Source of the DNA: Talpa occidentalis
Taxonomy: Eukaryota; Chordata; Mammalia; Eulipotyphla; Talpidae
Assembly (NCBI RefSeq): GCF_014898055.3
Contig: NW_023601754.1
Location: 51,329,013 to 51,393,012, forward strand
DNA: 64,000 nt
Direction of reading: 5' to 3'
Part shown: in pieces, positions 1 to 26,400 of the stretch
Layout of the letters: each line of letters starts with the position of its first letter
Numbering within the stretch: the stretch's first letter is position 1
Position numbers and translations under genes: made by a program
Notes under the pieces: model-generated
The model's input: only the letters and a program-made list of their open reading frames with translations
Database searches by the model: none
What the model was told of the DNA's origin: nothing

Positions 1-3000
1 CTGCAGGGCGTGCCCCTGCTGACCGACGCGCTGGAGCTGACGCTGGGAGTGACCCCCAGAGAGAGCCCCCCCGAGCTCCTTCCCCCTCAGGAGACTGAGC
101 GGGTCATGGAGATCCTCAAGGTGCTCTTCAACATCACCTTTGACTCTGTCAAGAGAGAGGTGGATGAGGTGAGCGCTCACCCGCCGGTGGTAGGTGGGGC
201 TTAACGCAGCGCAGTTCCTGGCCCTGCACCCCCAGGGCTCCTCCGCTCTCCTGGGGAAGGGCCTGCGAGGGCTCCCCTGGTCCACGGCTCAGCGTGCGCG
301 TGGAGGCCATGTGCCACACCCCACCGCGAGGTGGCCGCCAGCAGAGTGTTCCCTCACCCTGGGATCTCAAAGGTGGGAGGGATGGGAGGGCCAGGTGCGT
401 CCGTGGGGCTGCCCAGCGGGCCTTGTTCCTCAATGGGCACCTGTGGGCCTCTCACCGGAGCCCTTCTCTCTGGTCAGGAAGACGCTGCCCTTTACCGGCA
501 CCTGGGGATCCTGCTGCGCCACTGCGTGATGGTGGCAGCCGCCGGGGACCGCACAGAGGAGCTCCGCGGGTGAGGGTGGGCTGGGGCCACCAGGGCTGTG
601 GACCACGCTCCACCCACGGGAGTCCTTAGCACTTTCTGGGTGGGGCGGACATCAGTTTTCCAAGGAGCACTGAGTACTTCTAATATCTATCGGGACAGGA
701 AGGCATCCCAAGGTGCTTGGGTAGTGGCAGTGGACAACACAGTATCCACTAATATGGACGTTCACCCCATTCTCAGCAACTCAAACCTGCTGAGCCCTGG
801 TTCCCCAAGCTCACCTAAGGCACTGTGCACTGAGGGGGCACGTGGGGTGCCTGCAGAGCGGTCACCAGGGACCCACCCCCAGCATCAGCCCCGATCCCTG
901 GTGTGCTGTCAGGCCCACGCGCTCACGTCCCGTACGGCGGACGGGGCCACCGGCTGCAGGTGCTGGCAGCTGGCACTGACCCAGCCCCTCTCATCTGCCC
1001 CCAGGCACACAGTGAACCTTCTGGGCAACTTGCCGCTCAACTGCCTGGACGTCCTCCTCACCCTGGAGCCACACGAAGGCTCCCTGCAGTTCTTGGGCGT
1101 GAACATGGATGTGATTCAGGTTCTCCTTGGCTTCTTGGAGAAGCGTCTGGACCAGGTCAGTGGGAGCCCGCACAGCAGGCTGTGGGCCCTGGGAAGCCTG
1201 TGGGCCCTGTCCACCAGTGGGGGGCGGTGGTCTCACCTTGGTGGATCCCAGCAGAAGAGGTCTGCAGGCAGCAGGGTGCTGTTCTCCGGGTGTCTGTGCC
1301 CTGCTCGGCCCCGAGAAGCTGCCACCCCTGCTTGTGACCCTAGATCCTCAGTGTCACTGCACAGGCAGTTTCGGGGACACGTGTCTGCATCTTTGGCTTC
1401 TCTGAGGGGACAAGACCACCAGAAGCCTCCTGCCAGAAGCTTCCGGTCCCCGGGCTGCTCCACGGGGCGTTGGCTGATGGGTGCTGGGCAGCCCCTCCAG
1501 GAGCTTCCTGTTTCCCCACAGTGGGTGGGGCTGGGCGGAACCCTTGGGACCTGGCATCAGGCCAGAGGGCACTGCTGCCTTCGCTGATGGCGTCGGGCCC
1601 CAGGGGTGCCAGGGAGGGTCAGGGCCCTGGCGCTGTGTCCCTGAGGCCATGTCAGGCTTGGCTCTGGCTGGTCGCCTCGGTGTAGAGGCGCGTTTGGAGT
1701 GGCTGTGTGGTTTCTCTGCGCCCAGCACGCAAGTAGCTGCCTGAGTCAGGGCCCACCCCATCCCTCTCGAGGCTCGCCTGGGCACCGGCTGAGCCAGCTG
1801 ACTGCAGCAGGTCCTGAGCCCCTGCTGCCGGGCTCTGCTGGTTGTGTCGCCCGCCGGAGGCCAGCCCAGGTGACACAGGCTGCTCCGCAGACGCACAGGC
1901 TGAAGGAGAGTGTGGCCCCCGTGCTGAGCGTGTTAACAGAGTGCGCCCGCCTGCATCGCCCTGCCAGGAAGTTCCTGAAGGCACAGGTAGGGCGGAGGGC
2001 GGGGCTGGGCTGCATCCCAGACCCAGCCTCTCTGGGCTGGGCTGAGGGACTACCGTCTCCCAGGTGCTGCCCCCGCTGCGGGATGTGAGGACCCGGCCTG
2101 AGGTCGGGGAGCTGCTGCGCAACAAGCTCGTCCGCCTTATGACGCACCTGGACACCGACGTGAAGCGGGTGGCCGCTGAGTTCCTGTTTGTCCTGTGCTC
2201 CGAGAGCGGTGAGTAGGCACTTGCCCTGGGCTGGCCCTCAGCAGCCACAGCCACACACTGACCCCCACCTGCCCCTCAGTGCCGCGCTTCATCAAGTACA
2301 CAGGCTACGGAAATGCTGCTGGTCTCCTGGCCGCCCGGGGCCTCATGGCAGGGGGCCGGCCTGAGGGCCAATACTCGGAGGACGAGGACACGGACACAGA
2401 GGAATACAAGGAGGCCAAGGCCAGGTGTGTGCCTCAGGCCCTTGCCGCATGCAGCTCTCCCTGCCGCACACCCATAGACCCGTGTGGGGTGGACAGCTGG
2501 CAGGCCGTTCCCACGCCAGGCTCCCATCCCCACGTCACACATCCAGGGGTCACGACATGTTGGAACAGAGGTGGGCAGCTGGGGCGGTGGGGCTCGCCCA
2601 GATGGCGGGAGCTATGGCTGCACCCAGAGGCAGGGCCCTCTTCCTGCGGCCAGGCGCCTCCGTTTTCCCCAAAAATGGCTTCTTGCCAGGTCAGCCCATG
2701 CAGGGGGCAGGGGTCACCCGTTCCAGGCAGCCCCTGTCCTAGAAAGTCCCTCACGTACCCACCCCTCCCTGGGAAACAGCATCAACCCAGTGACCGGGAG
2801 GGTGGAGGAGAAGCCACCCAACCCCATGGAGGGCATGACGGAGGAGCAGAAGGAGCATGAGGCCATGAAGCTGGTGAACATGTTTGACAAGCTGTCCAGG
2901 TAGGCCGCCCGCAGACCCTTGATAGGCTGTCCAGAAGGACTGCCCACAGACCCCCGCCTGCACAGAGCGACCAGAGCAGGGCAGGGCCTCGGGAAGCAAT

Positions 3001-3286
3001 CAGGCGGCCCAAGGTCTGGAGCTGTGGGCAGTGGTTACGGTTGAGGCCTGGTCAAAGCGAGGTCCCACAAGGGGCCCGAGTTACGGCCGGGGCTGGTGGT
3101 GTGGGCTGTGTGGGCGGCAGCGGGCGGGAGCACCAGGACCCTCAGAGCCCGCCCTGCCTCTCCTGCAGACACAGAGTCATCCAGCCCATGGGGATGAGCC
3201 CCCGGGGTCAGCTCACATCCCTACAGGATGCCTTATGCGAGAGCGTGGAGGGGCAGTTCTCGGGCCCCGACTCAGACCCCGACTGA
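1..3286 (+). CDS. RIC8A: RIC8A, 3' part (eight coding exons; 5' end outside window)
   Basis: Cytosolic chaperone and guanine-nucleotide exchange factor for G-protein alpha subunits (Gi/q/12-13 classes), built of armadillo/HEAT-like helices. Coding exons read as 1-168 (continues upstream), 478-569, 1005-1155, 1891-1986, 2064-2208, 2280-2424, 2780-2899 and 3169-3286, all with GT/AG borders and compatible phases, giving the last 344 residues. Recognisable blocks are [14 protein letters not shown] at the window edge, [14 protein letters not shown] [19 protein letters not shown] (exon 3), [16 protein letters not shown] (exon 4), the [20 protein letters not shown] block followed by an acidic EDEDTDTEE stretch (exon 6, a probable CK2-type phosphorylation region), and the C-terminus ending SDPD. 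No frame break is seen. The gene faces SIRT3 tail-to-tail; the two poly(A) signals are about 380 bp apart. Identification rests on close agreement with remembered mammalian RIC8A. Confidence 0.95.
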
Positions 3287-3787
3287 AGACGGCTGTTCCG
3301 CTGCACCCCCTCCAGAACTGGTGCTGCTTCCGGAGGTGTCCTTGGGTCTCTCGCCAGGGAGCCACGCCCCTCCCGCTTGGAGACCCCTTCCTCCCATGTT
3401 TTGTTAATGACCTGCCTCTGGTCCAGTACCTGATCTCTAGGCCTGCAAGGGCCTCGTCCTGCCAAAGCTCAGCCTTGGCGTCTGCAAGGGAAGCGGACCC
3501 TGCCCAGAGGGGCTGAGCAGGCTGGGGGCCTGCGGGGCTGCCTGTGATGTCAGAAACCCACCTCCACATTTGCTTTGCGGTCCGTTCCTACCAAGTGCAG
3601 GCTGGGGGCCCCTTCTGCACGCCCATCCTGGCTTAGCCGCTGGCCACTGCATCCCCAGCCCCAGGGTCCCGCCAGGTGGGACTGTTGAACCTCAGTCTCC
3701 ATGCTGGCTTAGACCATCGGCGTGTAAATGGAAAAGTCCCTCGTGAGCCCATTCATCTCTGTCTTGTGTCACAGAAACGCCAGCCGG

Positions 3788-3793
3788 AATAAA
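3788..3793 (+). terminator. RIC8A poly(A) signal
   Basis: AATAAA about 500 bp after the RIC8A stop codon, following a gene-free 3' UTR (3287 to about 3810). Confidence 0.85.
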
Positions 3794-4173
3794 GAGACTT
3801 GAGCAAGAGTGTGTGAGCCCAAGCGTGAGTCATCCGGGCGCGAGCAGAGTTAGGAGTTGACTCCATTCTGCTCCGCACCAGCACATCTCGCGTTATTCTT
3901 GATAAATGAGGCCACCAGGCACCTTCCAGGTCCTGCTCAGCTAAATTTGCTGAGCAAGCGCCAGCCAGGCAGGGCTAGAAGGTGCCGGCAGGGCGGCCAG
4001 GGTTGGGGGCCAGTTAGGGCGGCCTAGTGCAGAAGGGGGGTGGTCAGCGCCCAGCCGGGACATGGAGCCAGGGCCTCCGGTCACCCCAGCAGAGCCCACC
4101 GAGATCCCTTTGGTGGGGTCCCTGCACTCCCTTGAGAAAACAAGTGAAGGGGTCCCCACTTCTTACATAAAAG

Positions 4174-4179
4174 TTTATT
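4174..4179 (-). terminator. SIRT3 poly(A) signal
   Basis: AATAAA on the minus strand about 380 bp beyond the SIRT3 stop codon; the 3' UTR would run from 4560 down to about 4155. Confidence 0.8.
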
Positions 4180-4560
4180 TTGTGGTAAAAATGAGAGATA
4201 AGGTTTCTCTCAAGTTAATTTTTCTCTAAAAATAACCTTGCCGAGGAGGCCAACGTGGCACTGCTGAGACCCAGGGGCAGCCCTGGGGTGGGGGTGGCTG
4301 CCCAGCATCCATCTGCCCCAGCTCAAGGGGGTTGCTGTGGGTGAAGCATTGGCACTGAGCTTGCGGAGTAGCATGGGCAGTCCTGCTGACCAGCGAAACC
4401 CACCCAATGGCACGGGGCTTGTGCTGGGGCCGCCAGCTCTGCTCCGGGCACCTGTTTCCACTGGGCCAGAACCCTGCCGAACTGCGTCCTCCAGGAGAGG
4501 TCTCCTCAGTACAGGCTGCTCCCCCTGCAGCCACTGCCGGACCGGGCGGCCACCGCTCTC

Positions 4561-8946
<4,386 letters not shown>

Positions 8947-9169
8947 TCAGTCGTGACGGTGACGTTCGCACTTCCCGAGCGCTCCCCGCGGCCAGGTGTC
9001 CGCGCGAGGCCCCACGCGGGAGGCACCGCCATCACCCCCCCACCGGCGACGCCCGCCCCTCGGCGGCCGGGCCGGGCCCCGAGGGACGCGCCGCGCCGCA
9101 CGCCGTCACCCTGACAACCGGCGGCGCCGGCCGCGGCGGCGCTCCCAGCCTGCCCCGCGCGACGCCGGG

Positions 9170-18395
<9,226 letters not shown>

Positions 18396-18600
18396 GCCAC
18401 CTGCCCAGCCTCGCAGCGGATGATCCTGACCACCAAGATTTGCATTTGGGGGGCTGTCATTGATGGGGCCCGGCCACAGGGAGAGGCCTGCAGGAGGGAG
18501 GGGCCCCTGCAGGCAGGGTGTGTAGATGCCTGAGCGCTGCCTCCCCAGGCTGCTCACCCTTGCACCCACCTGTGTGACGTTCCCAGCCGCCTGCATGTCT

Positions 18601-18606
18601 AATAAA
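18601..18606 (+). terminator. PSMD13 poly(A) signal
   Basis: AATAAA 205 bp after the PSMD13 stop codon. Confidence 0.9.
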
Positions 18607-18752
18607 CGCCTTGGCTTTGTCTCTTTCCTTTGGCTTCTCTCCCAGGACCTTGGAGGGTCTCCCCTGCCACAGCCACCCTAACCCTCTGGTGGGGTGGGGG
18701 GGGCGGGCAGCGCACACAGAAGACTCCGTAGGCAAGCGGGTGGAGGGAAGGG

Positions 18753-18758
18753 TTTAAT
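18753..18758 (-). terminator. COX8B poly(A) signal
   Basis: ATTAAA on the minus strand 44 bp past the COX8B stop; tail-to-tail with the PSMD13 signal about 150 bp away. Confidence 0.75.
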
Positions 18759-18801
18759 AGGTTAGCAGGGCCGCGTCCTGTCCTGGAGCAGGGCGGGAGC
18801 C

Positions 18802-19793
18802 TCACGCCGAGCCGCCATGCTTGTAGCTCTGCAGGTTGCCCAGGACCCAGCCTGCGGGGATCAGGAAGCTGAGGAAGATGACGGAGAGCCCCACGGCCTG
18901 CTCCTGGTTGGGGGGGGGGGCGGGGGATAGAGACCTGTGAGTCCTTGGGCCAGGACTGTCCCAGGCCCTTGGAACCCAGTTGGGTGGTGTGGAGCTGGTG
19001 AAGGCCTGCAGGGGCTGCCTACAGTCATGGTGGACGGGGGAGGCCTGAACCCCCACCCCCGACTCGAGCAGGCCCCTGACGGGGGCCCAGTGCAGCTAGT
19101 GCTCTGCGGGCAGTGGGCTGCAGCTGGTCCAGGCACCAACTGAGCTTTGCCTCTCCTCGCGCCCCCCCCCGGGGCTGGCCTTGCGCCCTCAGACCTGAAG
19201 CCCAGTCAGGAGCCAGCCTCTCCTCAGGCTGCTGATCCCAAGGGCCAAGGACAGCTCTGGCCTGGCACAGAAGCTCCTGCTCTTCCCCTGTCGCCTCTCC
19301 GGCTGTGTGACCTTGGGCAGTGACCTAGAGCCCGGTCTGTGTTTTAATCTGAAGCTGACCTGTTCTCCCACAGCAGCTCTCTTCCCCATGGAGGGGCGGA
19401 GCCTGAGGGCCCTTGTCTGCTCGGAAACCCCTGGGGCCTCCGAGCAGACCCCAGGCCTGGCAGCTGCCAGGAGGCCCCGGGAAGCTGGCTGCAAGGGCCC
19501 CTCTGGGGCTTGGCTGGCACCAGGGGTGCTGGAGCCTCAGGCCACTGGGCACAGTGGCAAAGGCTCTGACCTGTGTCCTGGCCAGAGAGGACGTCCCTTA
19601 CCCTTCAGCAGCCTGGCCCTCTGCGTCCAACCCACACCTGAGGCCCCCGGGGACCGTGCACCCTCCCGGTCAGGTCACTCACTGCAGCAGAAGTAGGCGT
19701 CCTGGCTGGCTTGTCTGAGATGTGTGCCCTGGGGACCCCCCCAGCCCTCAGGGGGGCTTGCAGCCGCCGGACAGCAGGGACCAGTCTCAGCAT
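18802..19793 (-). CDS. COX8B: COX8B, heart/muscle cytochrome c oxidase subunit 8
   Basis: Small single-pass inner-membrane subunit of respiratory complex IV (heart/muscle isoform, also called COX8H). Two exons on minus: 19683-19793 (37 codons) and 18802-18903 (33 codons plus stop), 70 residues, the same length as bovine COX8B. Exon 1 carries a presequence beginning MLRLVPAVRRLQAPLRAG and the mature start HISDKPARTPTS; exon 2 carries EQAVGLSVIFLSFLIPAGWV (membrane span) and ends SYKHGGSA. Donor GCA|GTGAGT and acceptor CCAG|GAG are standard and the phase is 0. A TATAAAA box lies 72 bp upstream. In human the locus is the pseudogene COX8BP; here I see no frame break or splice loss. Confidence 0.92.
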
Positions 19794-19864
19794 GGTGGTC
19801 AGGTTGAGCTCCGCCCCGAGTCCCGCCGTGGTGTGTCCTCTGCACGTCTGCTGCTCGCTTGGCC

Positions 19865-19871
19865 TTTTATA
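19865..19871 (-). promoter_or_regulatory. COX8B TATA box
   Basis: TATAAAA on the minus strand 72 bp before the COX8B ATG, fitting a tissue-specific promoter rather than the CpG-island type of its neighbours. Confidence 0.65.
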
Positions 19872-19879
19872 GCTCAAGG

Positions 19880-22560
19880 GGGAGCGCAGCTGTCCTGTGA
19901 CTATTTGGCAGGAGGGGTGTATGCAGGGCAGGAGAGCCTCACACTGCGCCCTTCTGCAACCTGGGGGCGCCAGCAGGGCTGTGCATGGGGCCTAGGCGTC
20001 CACACAGAAGAGCCAGAGAGAGCTGGTAGGGAAGCGACCAGGGTCCAGCTGAGGACGCAGGGATGAGACGGCTGCAGCATCCGAGTGTCTGCTGGGGGCA
20101 GCACGCAGAAACCCCCCCCCCACCCCGGGGCTGCCAGCCTGTCTGGGCTGCGGGCAGTGCAGGCAGGACCAGCCTGAGCCTCTCCTCTCCGCCACCCCAT
20201 TGGCCCAGGCCCTGCATCTCTCCCTGGCTGTCGGAAGCTGAGCTGGGACCCTCTGCCACGTTGTGCAGGCTCCTGACCCCTCTCTGGCCGGGCACCTGGT
20301 GCTCTGGTCACCTCCCCCCGGGTCATTGCCCCTCCCGTTGGCTCATGCCACATTGCACCAGCTTTCCCTTCCACCAGGGGCATGTGTGCTACCCCAGCCC
20401 CGCCATCAGCACCCCACTCGGCCCCCAGCCCCCTACGTGCCCCCACCACACACAGGCCAGCCTCCCACTGCCTCTGTTCAGCCTCCTCACCTCCTTCCCA
20501 GCCCAGGCCGCCCCTGGCCAGCTCCCATGCCCAGGCCCCACCTGCCAGGGCTGGCCTCCCTGCTGATTTGGGGGTCCTCGGGCCAGGCCCTCGGGGCGGC
20601 CCAGGCGCAGCTCCTGTGGAGGCCTGTGGGCGGCCTTGATCAGCAGACCTCAGGGTCCAGGTAGCGAGCACCGAGCCCAAGACCGGCTCAGACCCCAGGG
20701 ACACTGAGGCAAGTCAGATGTGGTAGAATACTGCATCAGGACGACCCTGAGACCACCCGACCGAGAGCCAGGCCCAGCCCCGCTCCAGGCCACTCCTAGG
20801 CCCTGGCCACACCAGCACCATCCTGGGCTGGCCAGGCCAGTCCTCACCACGCGCCCGTCAGGCCCTCAGGGTCTGCCCCACAGAACTTCACTGTCCTGCG
20901 TGGGGAACCACACAGGCCCTCAGTGTGAGGTGCACCTCTGGGCTCCCTGCCCCACACCAGGGCCAGACCAGACCAGCTCCTGTGACTCGGTTTCCCAGAG
21001 GGGAGCCAAGTCTTGGGCCCAGAGGAGGCTGCCCTGAATGTTATCTCCCCTGCGCTGCCTCAGGCCGTGGGGGGCTCTCTGTGGTAATCCCTTCCGCCTG
21101 AACCTTTAATTATAGCTTTGGGTCCCAGCTGGGGATAAGGCCTGCAGCAGAGATCAGTCCTGAGTCACGGATAAGACTCACCCCCCAGGGCTGGCGCAGA
21201 GAGGGCCTCCACCCTTGGGGGGGGAGGGGTGGCAGTCGGTAGCCTACTGCACCCCAAGGCCTCATTTCCAGGCTTCCAAATGAGCCCTGGCCAGCCCAGC
21301 CCTGGACGTGAGGCCTGCAGAATGCAGGCCCCCGGCCTGAGACCCCAGTGCCACCCCTGCCCCCTTCTAGGCCATGGGGCTCCTGCGGCATCAAGCTCCA
21401 GCCTCAGCCCCGCTGGGTCTTCATCCCCAGAACCACGTGATCAGGCTGAGGTCCACACACATCCCTGCTGCCCCCACCCGACTCTGAGGCTGCCCCACCA
21501 CCCCCAGGCCAGCCGGCCCCACACAGGGCACAGCCCGTGTGCTGGACTGTCCTCTACTGGGTCTCCTTCTAGGAGGCCAGGAGGGCCCAGGGAAAGGGAT
21601 GGTGGTCAAGTGGGGGGTCACACTGAACCAGGAAGGAAAGGTCCCAAGGGGCTAGGTAGGGGGAGTGCCCTCTGTGACCGCCAGAGAAACTGAGGCTTGG
21701 AGAGGCGCAGGGCCCAGGGCTCGGGCGCCAAGCCTGTTCTGGGCAGTCTGGGACGGCATGGGCAGCCGTGGCCAGGGCTCAGGTGGACAGAGAGGCCTGG
21801 TGCTGGGTCCTCCCTCAGCCTTCCTCCTCCAACACACGCAGTCAGCTCCCGTTTCCTCCTGCCGGTGCCTACCCACGGTGGGAGCCCCGGCAGCCGCCCA
21901 CAGGCCACCTGAGATGGACACTGTGGGCAGGTGGCGCCACCTGGTGTCCATACTGGGGACCATAGGAGCTGCTGCAGCAGCCAGCGGCAGCCCAGACGCC
22001 CACCCTGCTCCCCTAAACAGCAGTTCCTCCCAGGGCTGCCGGACAGCAGCACAGTGGGCACCGCCCAGGAGCGGCCAGGAGCTCGGCCTCTGCGCCAGGG
22101 CCGTCACAGGAGGCCGTGCCCCTCCTCACCCCCGCAGGCGGCCACATCCAGGGAAATTGGTTCCTTTCTTTTCTCCAAAAACGCACCTCAACGAGGGCCA
22201 TGTTAGGGTTAGCAGGATTCACTGAAATGAGGCCCAAGGGCAGCGGCCAGGAGGCGGGAACTGTCCCTTTCCACCCCGCGCTGGCCTCGGGCTTGTGTCC
22301 CCTCCCATGCAGAGTCCGCCCGCCCTCAGGTTTGCTGGTGTGGGGGTTCGTTTCACCCGGGACATGCGCCCAGATATTTGTTCAGGCATTATTCTGTGAC
22401 AGTGACTCGACGAGGTGCTTGGGGTAGGGACGGCCCTGCGGTGTGGGTGGCCCCTGCTGCCCACCCGGGGCCCCGGGCCAGGAAGACCCCCATGCAGCCA
22501 CACTGGGGGTTTATGGCCTCCTCGAGGGCGCAGCGTCCTCATGAAAACTGTTTAGAATTC
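19880..22560. other. Gene-free interval upstream of COX8B
   Basis: GC-rich, C-rich sequence with no exon series, no family match and no long repeat that I can recognise. Reading frames here are composition-driven and overlap on both strands. A CTCF-like motif lies at 21936-21947 (minus), and a short MIR-like scrap (gaaactgaggcttggagagg) near 21687. Confidence 0.6.
21936..21947 (-). promoter_or_regulatory. Candidate CTCF core motif
   Basis: Minus-strand ACACCAGGTGGC matches 11 of 12 positions of the CTCF core CCASYAGRKGGC. Motif only. Confidence 0.35.
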
Positions 22561-22818
22561 ACCTCCCTGAGGGCACAGGGGTCAGTCTTAGCCCTATGAA
22601 GCTGTCAGCAGCCCCTGAGGCACGAGTTCAGTCCCCGGCCAGGGAGTGACCCACATGGCGCAGAAGACCCTCTGTCTCCCAGCTGCTCCCCTCAGCAGTG
22701 TGTTTCAGTGCATCGCCTGCTCTGCTCCCCACTCTGTCGCTGGTGAGTCCTCTCACCCCTGCACCTCTGGCCTGTACCCCAGTTCTTGTATGTATAAATA
22801 AATAAATCTTTAAAAAAA
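22561..22818 (+). repeat. tRNA-derived SINE copy
   Basis: Plus-strand copy with the standard 3' half (TCTGTCGCTGGTGAGTCC) and an AAATAAATAAATCTTT tail. Confidence 0.85.
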
Positions 22819-22929
22819 CACTATTTAGAACTATTTTGCAAGGCAAATTTTCCTCCCATTTATTATTATTTATTATTTTCACCATTACTTATTTACCCAC
22901 TAATTATTACTTGTAAAATCATTCACATG

Positions 22930-23191
22930 AGGGCCTCCCCAGTGGCACAGCAGTTGAGCACAGGGTTGCGAAGCTGCCCGCAGCCTCTGTAGCGCCGGTT
23001 CGATCCCCGGCCGCCAGAAAAGGGTCCCACATGGTACGCAGACCCCTCCTGCCGCGCGCTGCTCCCCTCAGCAGTGTACTTCATCTTTCTGCCTGTTCTG
23101 CTCCCCGCTCTGGCTCTGGTGAATCCTCTCACCCTCCCGCGCTTCTGACTGTACCCAGTGCTTGTATAAATAAATCTTTAAAAAAAAAAAA
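22930..23191 (+). repeat. SINE copy, second subfamily
   Basis: Same architecture but a distinct variant: GGTTCGATCCCCGGCCGCCA in the B-box region and CTTCTGACTGTACCCAGTGC before the AATAAATC tail. The same variant recurs at 58157-58380, so at least two subfamilies exist. Confidence 0.85.
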
Positions 23192-23277
23192 TCATTCACA
23201 TCAGTGTGGCCACACGGATACTTGTCTTAGAGGTGGATTATAATAGCTACTGGATTATTTTTCTACTCAGATTTTTT

Positions 23278-23412
23278 GTCAGCAGTGTATTTCGGTCTGT
23301 CTGTCTGTTCTGTTTCCCACTCTGTCTCTGGTGAATCCTCTCACCGCCTTCCCACCCCTGGTACCCCAGTTCTTGTATGCATAGATAAATAAATCTTTTA
23401 AAAAAAAAAAAG
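23278..23412 (+). repeat. SINE 3' half
   Basis: 5'-truncated copy starting at CAGCAGTGTATTTC and ending in GATAAATAAATC plus poly(A). Confidence 0.8.
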
Positions 23413-26400
23413 AATCCCTTCCCGCCACGTCCCAGAGGGTTGGCTCCCCTGGGCTGCCTGGGTCTCAGTGGTCACTGGGCATACCGGGTCAGCCAGGCAC
23501 TCCCAGGCGCTGCTGTCCAGAGCGGGGCACACGGAGCACCCCTAGGCACACTTCCAGGTGCTGCTGCCCAACGGTCCCGGACAGACGTGGGTGGCCAGGG
23601 AGTCTGACCACAGGCACAGGGCACGGAAACCCCAAGGGCCCAGAAAGCTGGAGGGGCTGTGACCTCAGAATGAGTCTGTGCATGGAAGAGTCAAACCCCA
23701 AGGGAGCGCGTGGCATGCATGGCACCTGACCCCGACCCTGACCCGACCTCGGAGCCCAACCCCGACACTGACCCTGGCGCCCAACCCTGACCCCAACCTG
23801 GTGACCTACCCCGCGGGGCGCACTCCTGGAGGGTGAGGCCTCTTTTCAAAAACTCTGGGGAATGGAGCATACCGGCAGTTGCCGAAGGCAGAGGGTGGGG
23901 GTGGGAGAAACAGACACAAGGTGCAAGCTTCCTGCCATAAACTAGATGGCCGAGGGTGTTACCGCAGCAGCTGGGCGGCGGGCAAGGCTTGTGTGTTCCA
24001 AAGTCGCCAAGATTGCGGAGGCTTCGCCCTGGGCCTCGGGAGGGGCTTCAGCGCAGCAGACAGCGCCCCACTGTGGCCGGGCTTGCGCTGGGGCCCGCGT
24101 AAGGCGTCAGCTCAGATGCCTGGTTCACCTGATGGGCCCAACCACACCTCTCTCCGCTGCCCCTCCCCCACGCCGGTCATCCTGGGCTGTGGCTGTGGTG
24201 GCCTGTCCTCTTGTTCAGGGTGGGAGGGTGAGGCCATGCTGCCACCGCTGGTCTCTGCCCTCAGTACTTTGTTCTCGGGCCAATGCCCTCTTGCCACATA
24301 CGAGCTCCCTCCCATTCCGAGCTTCCTGGGGTGCACCTGTGCGTTCCCCTCCACCCGCTGGTGGACACGCCTGACCCCCAGGACTGGCGGATGCAGGCTG
24401 GGCCCCCAGGGTGACTGATGCAGTCTGACCCCCAGGCTGATGCCCAAGCTGGCCCCTTGGCTGCCGTTAGCAGTGCTGCATGGGCCTCGTGGAGGAGGCC
24501 AGGACTCCTGCTTCCGGCCCTTCGGGGTAGTTCCTGCAGAGGCCCACGCCAGCCAGGAACAGGCCCAGCTTCTGGGCTTCCCAGCACTTGCTTCTCTCCA
24601 TTAAAGCAAATGGGCGGCCGGCCAGGCGATCAGCCCGGTGGACGCGGTGTGGCTCTCTCCAGGCTCCGTCTGCATTTACTGCGGGCAACTTTGGGCCATC
24701 TTCCCGGAGGGGCATTCCTCGCCCTGCTGCGGGGGCGTGCTGTGCGCATCCTGGCCATGACCCCCATCTGTGGGCAGTGGGTCCTCCCAGCATAGGCCCC
24801 AGCGCAGCAGGCCTGAGCCCAGCACACCAACTTGTTCTCTCATGGCCCATGTTTCATGCTGTGTCCAAGCGTCAGCCCTCGTGTCCAGACGTCCCGTGCG
24901 CGTTCCCAAGAGCCCTACTCTTAGCTCCTAAATTTAAGTTAAATCTCAATTTTGAGTCAGACCTTCCTGGTGGAAAGAGCGTCCCGGGCTCCTCCCGAAG
25001 CCTCAAACCGCATTTGGCGCAGTGAGTGGCAGCTGCAGACAGCAGGTCCTGTGCATGCACAGGGGCCAAGTGCCTGCCTGGGCCCCACGATGTGCAGGGG
25101 CCGCAAAGCTGGGAGTCTGGCCCCCATGCATGGCCTTTGGGGACAGGCATGGGTGGAGGTCCTGGGGAGGGGCAGGGGGAGGGGCAGGGGGAGCCCTTGG
25201 ATGACATTTGAGCAGAGGCGACAGGGCAGAGCCACTCATGCACCAGAGGGCCCTTTGGTCTCCTGGGAGAGGACACAGGAGGGGGCCGTGAGCTGCAGAT
25301 GCGCCCTGGGCACATCTGAGCACCACGAAGTGGGCAGGGCCCTGAGGCCGGGCCCCACACACAGCAAAGGCCTCAGCTGCCCCCTGCATCCAGCCCGTCC
25401 CAGGGCCTCAGTGACAGGAGAGCCCCCCAAGAAGTTCCTGCAGACACTGGGGTTCCAGGCCCTGGGAAAGGCATCTGCATGGGGACCCCCCCATATATCT
25501 GGCGCAGTCACACGATGGGTCTGTGCCCCACAGCTGAGCACCCAGCCCGTCTTTGGAAGGAGAGCCCCACCCACCCGCCATGGCCTTCGGCAGCCCCCTC
25601 GGGAGGCTCAGGGCGAGGCGCCAGGTCAGCAGGAGCCCATGCAGGGTGAGGGCTCCCTGGTGCTGCCGTGGCTGGGTGTACGAGGGCCTGGTGGCGGCCA
25701 CAGCCCAGGGAGCCTGGGCCAGGGAGGCAGGTGTGGGTGCCCACACCTGGGGTGGTGCCCCAGTGCCGTGAGCCCAATAAAACTTAACAGCCGCCCTCCC
25801 AGGGGGGCCTGGTCAGCCTAGGCCACCAGCTAGCCCTCGGGGCGATGTCCGGCTGGCCCAGCATTGCGCTGGTGACCCCTCGGGCTGAGGCAATGGCTCT
25901 CCTGGCCTAGCGACCGTATGGAGCGTCGGGGACGGGTGAGCTCCCTCAGCCATCTCTGAGCGGGCAGCTCAGGCACCCAGTGCATCCGTCCACCTGGCTG
26001 TGCTCCCAGAGCCTGCCGTGCCCCGAGTGAGGCCCAGGCCCTGTGCCACCCACCCCCAGCCCGCAGGCCTGTCTGAGGCACAGGGCCCACAGGGGTGGCT
26101 TCCCCCTCCCTGCCGGCCCCGGCCTATGTCTGTGCAGGACAGAGGGGAGGCCAAGGGCCAGAGCGCCCGGTTCCCTCCCGGGGAGTCAGGTCTCACAGGA
26201 AACACTTCACTGACCCACAGGCCTGGCCCTGTGGCCGAGGCAGGGCCTTGGAGACCTGGCTACGTGGCCATGTTGCTCCACCCGGGACCCTGAGGCTCTG
26301 GGGGGCTGAGAGGGTGCCTAGAAGTGGGGGCTTTGGAGAAACGAAGACAAAGGAGAGGGTCATGCTGCTGGGCCCCATGGGGTGTGGATGTGAGGGCAGG

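Noticed and set aside
23725..23815. Interstitial telomere repeat
   Set aside because: Units are CCCTGAC/CCCNAC variants, not TTAGGG/CCCTAA; degenerate simple sequence.
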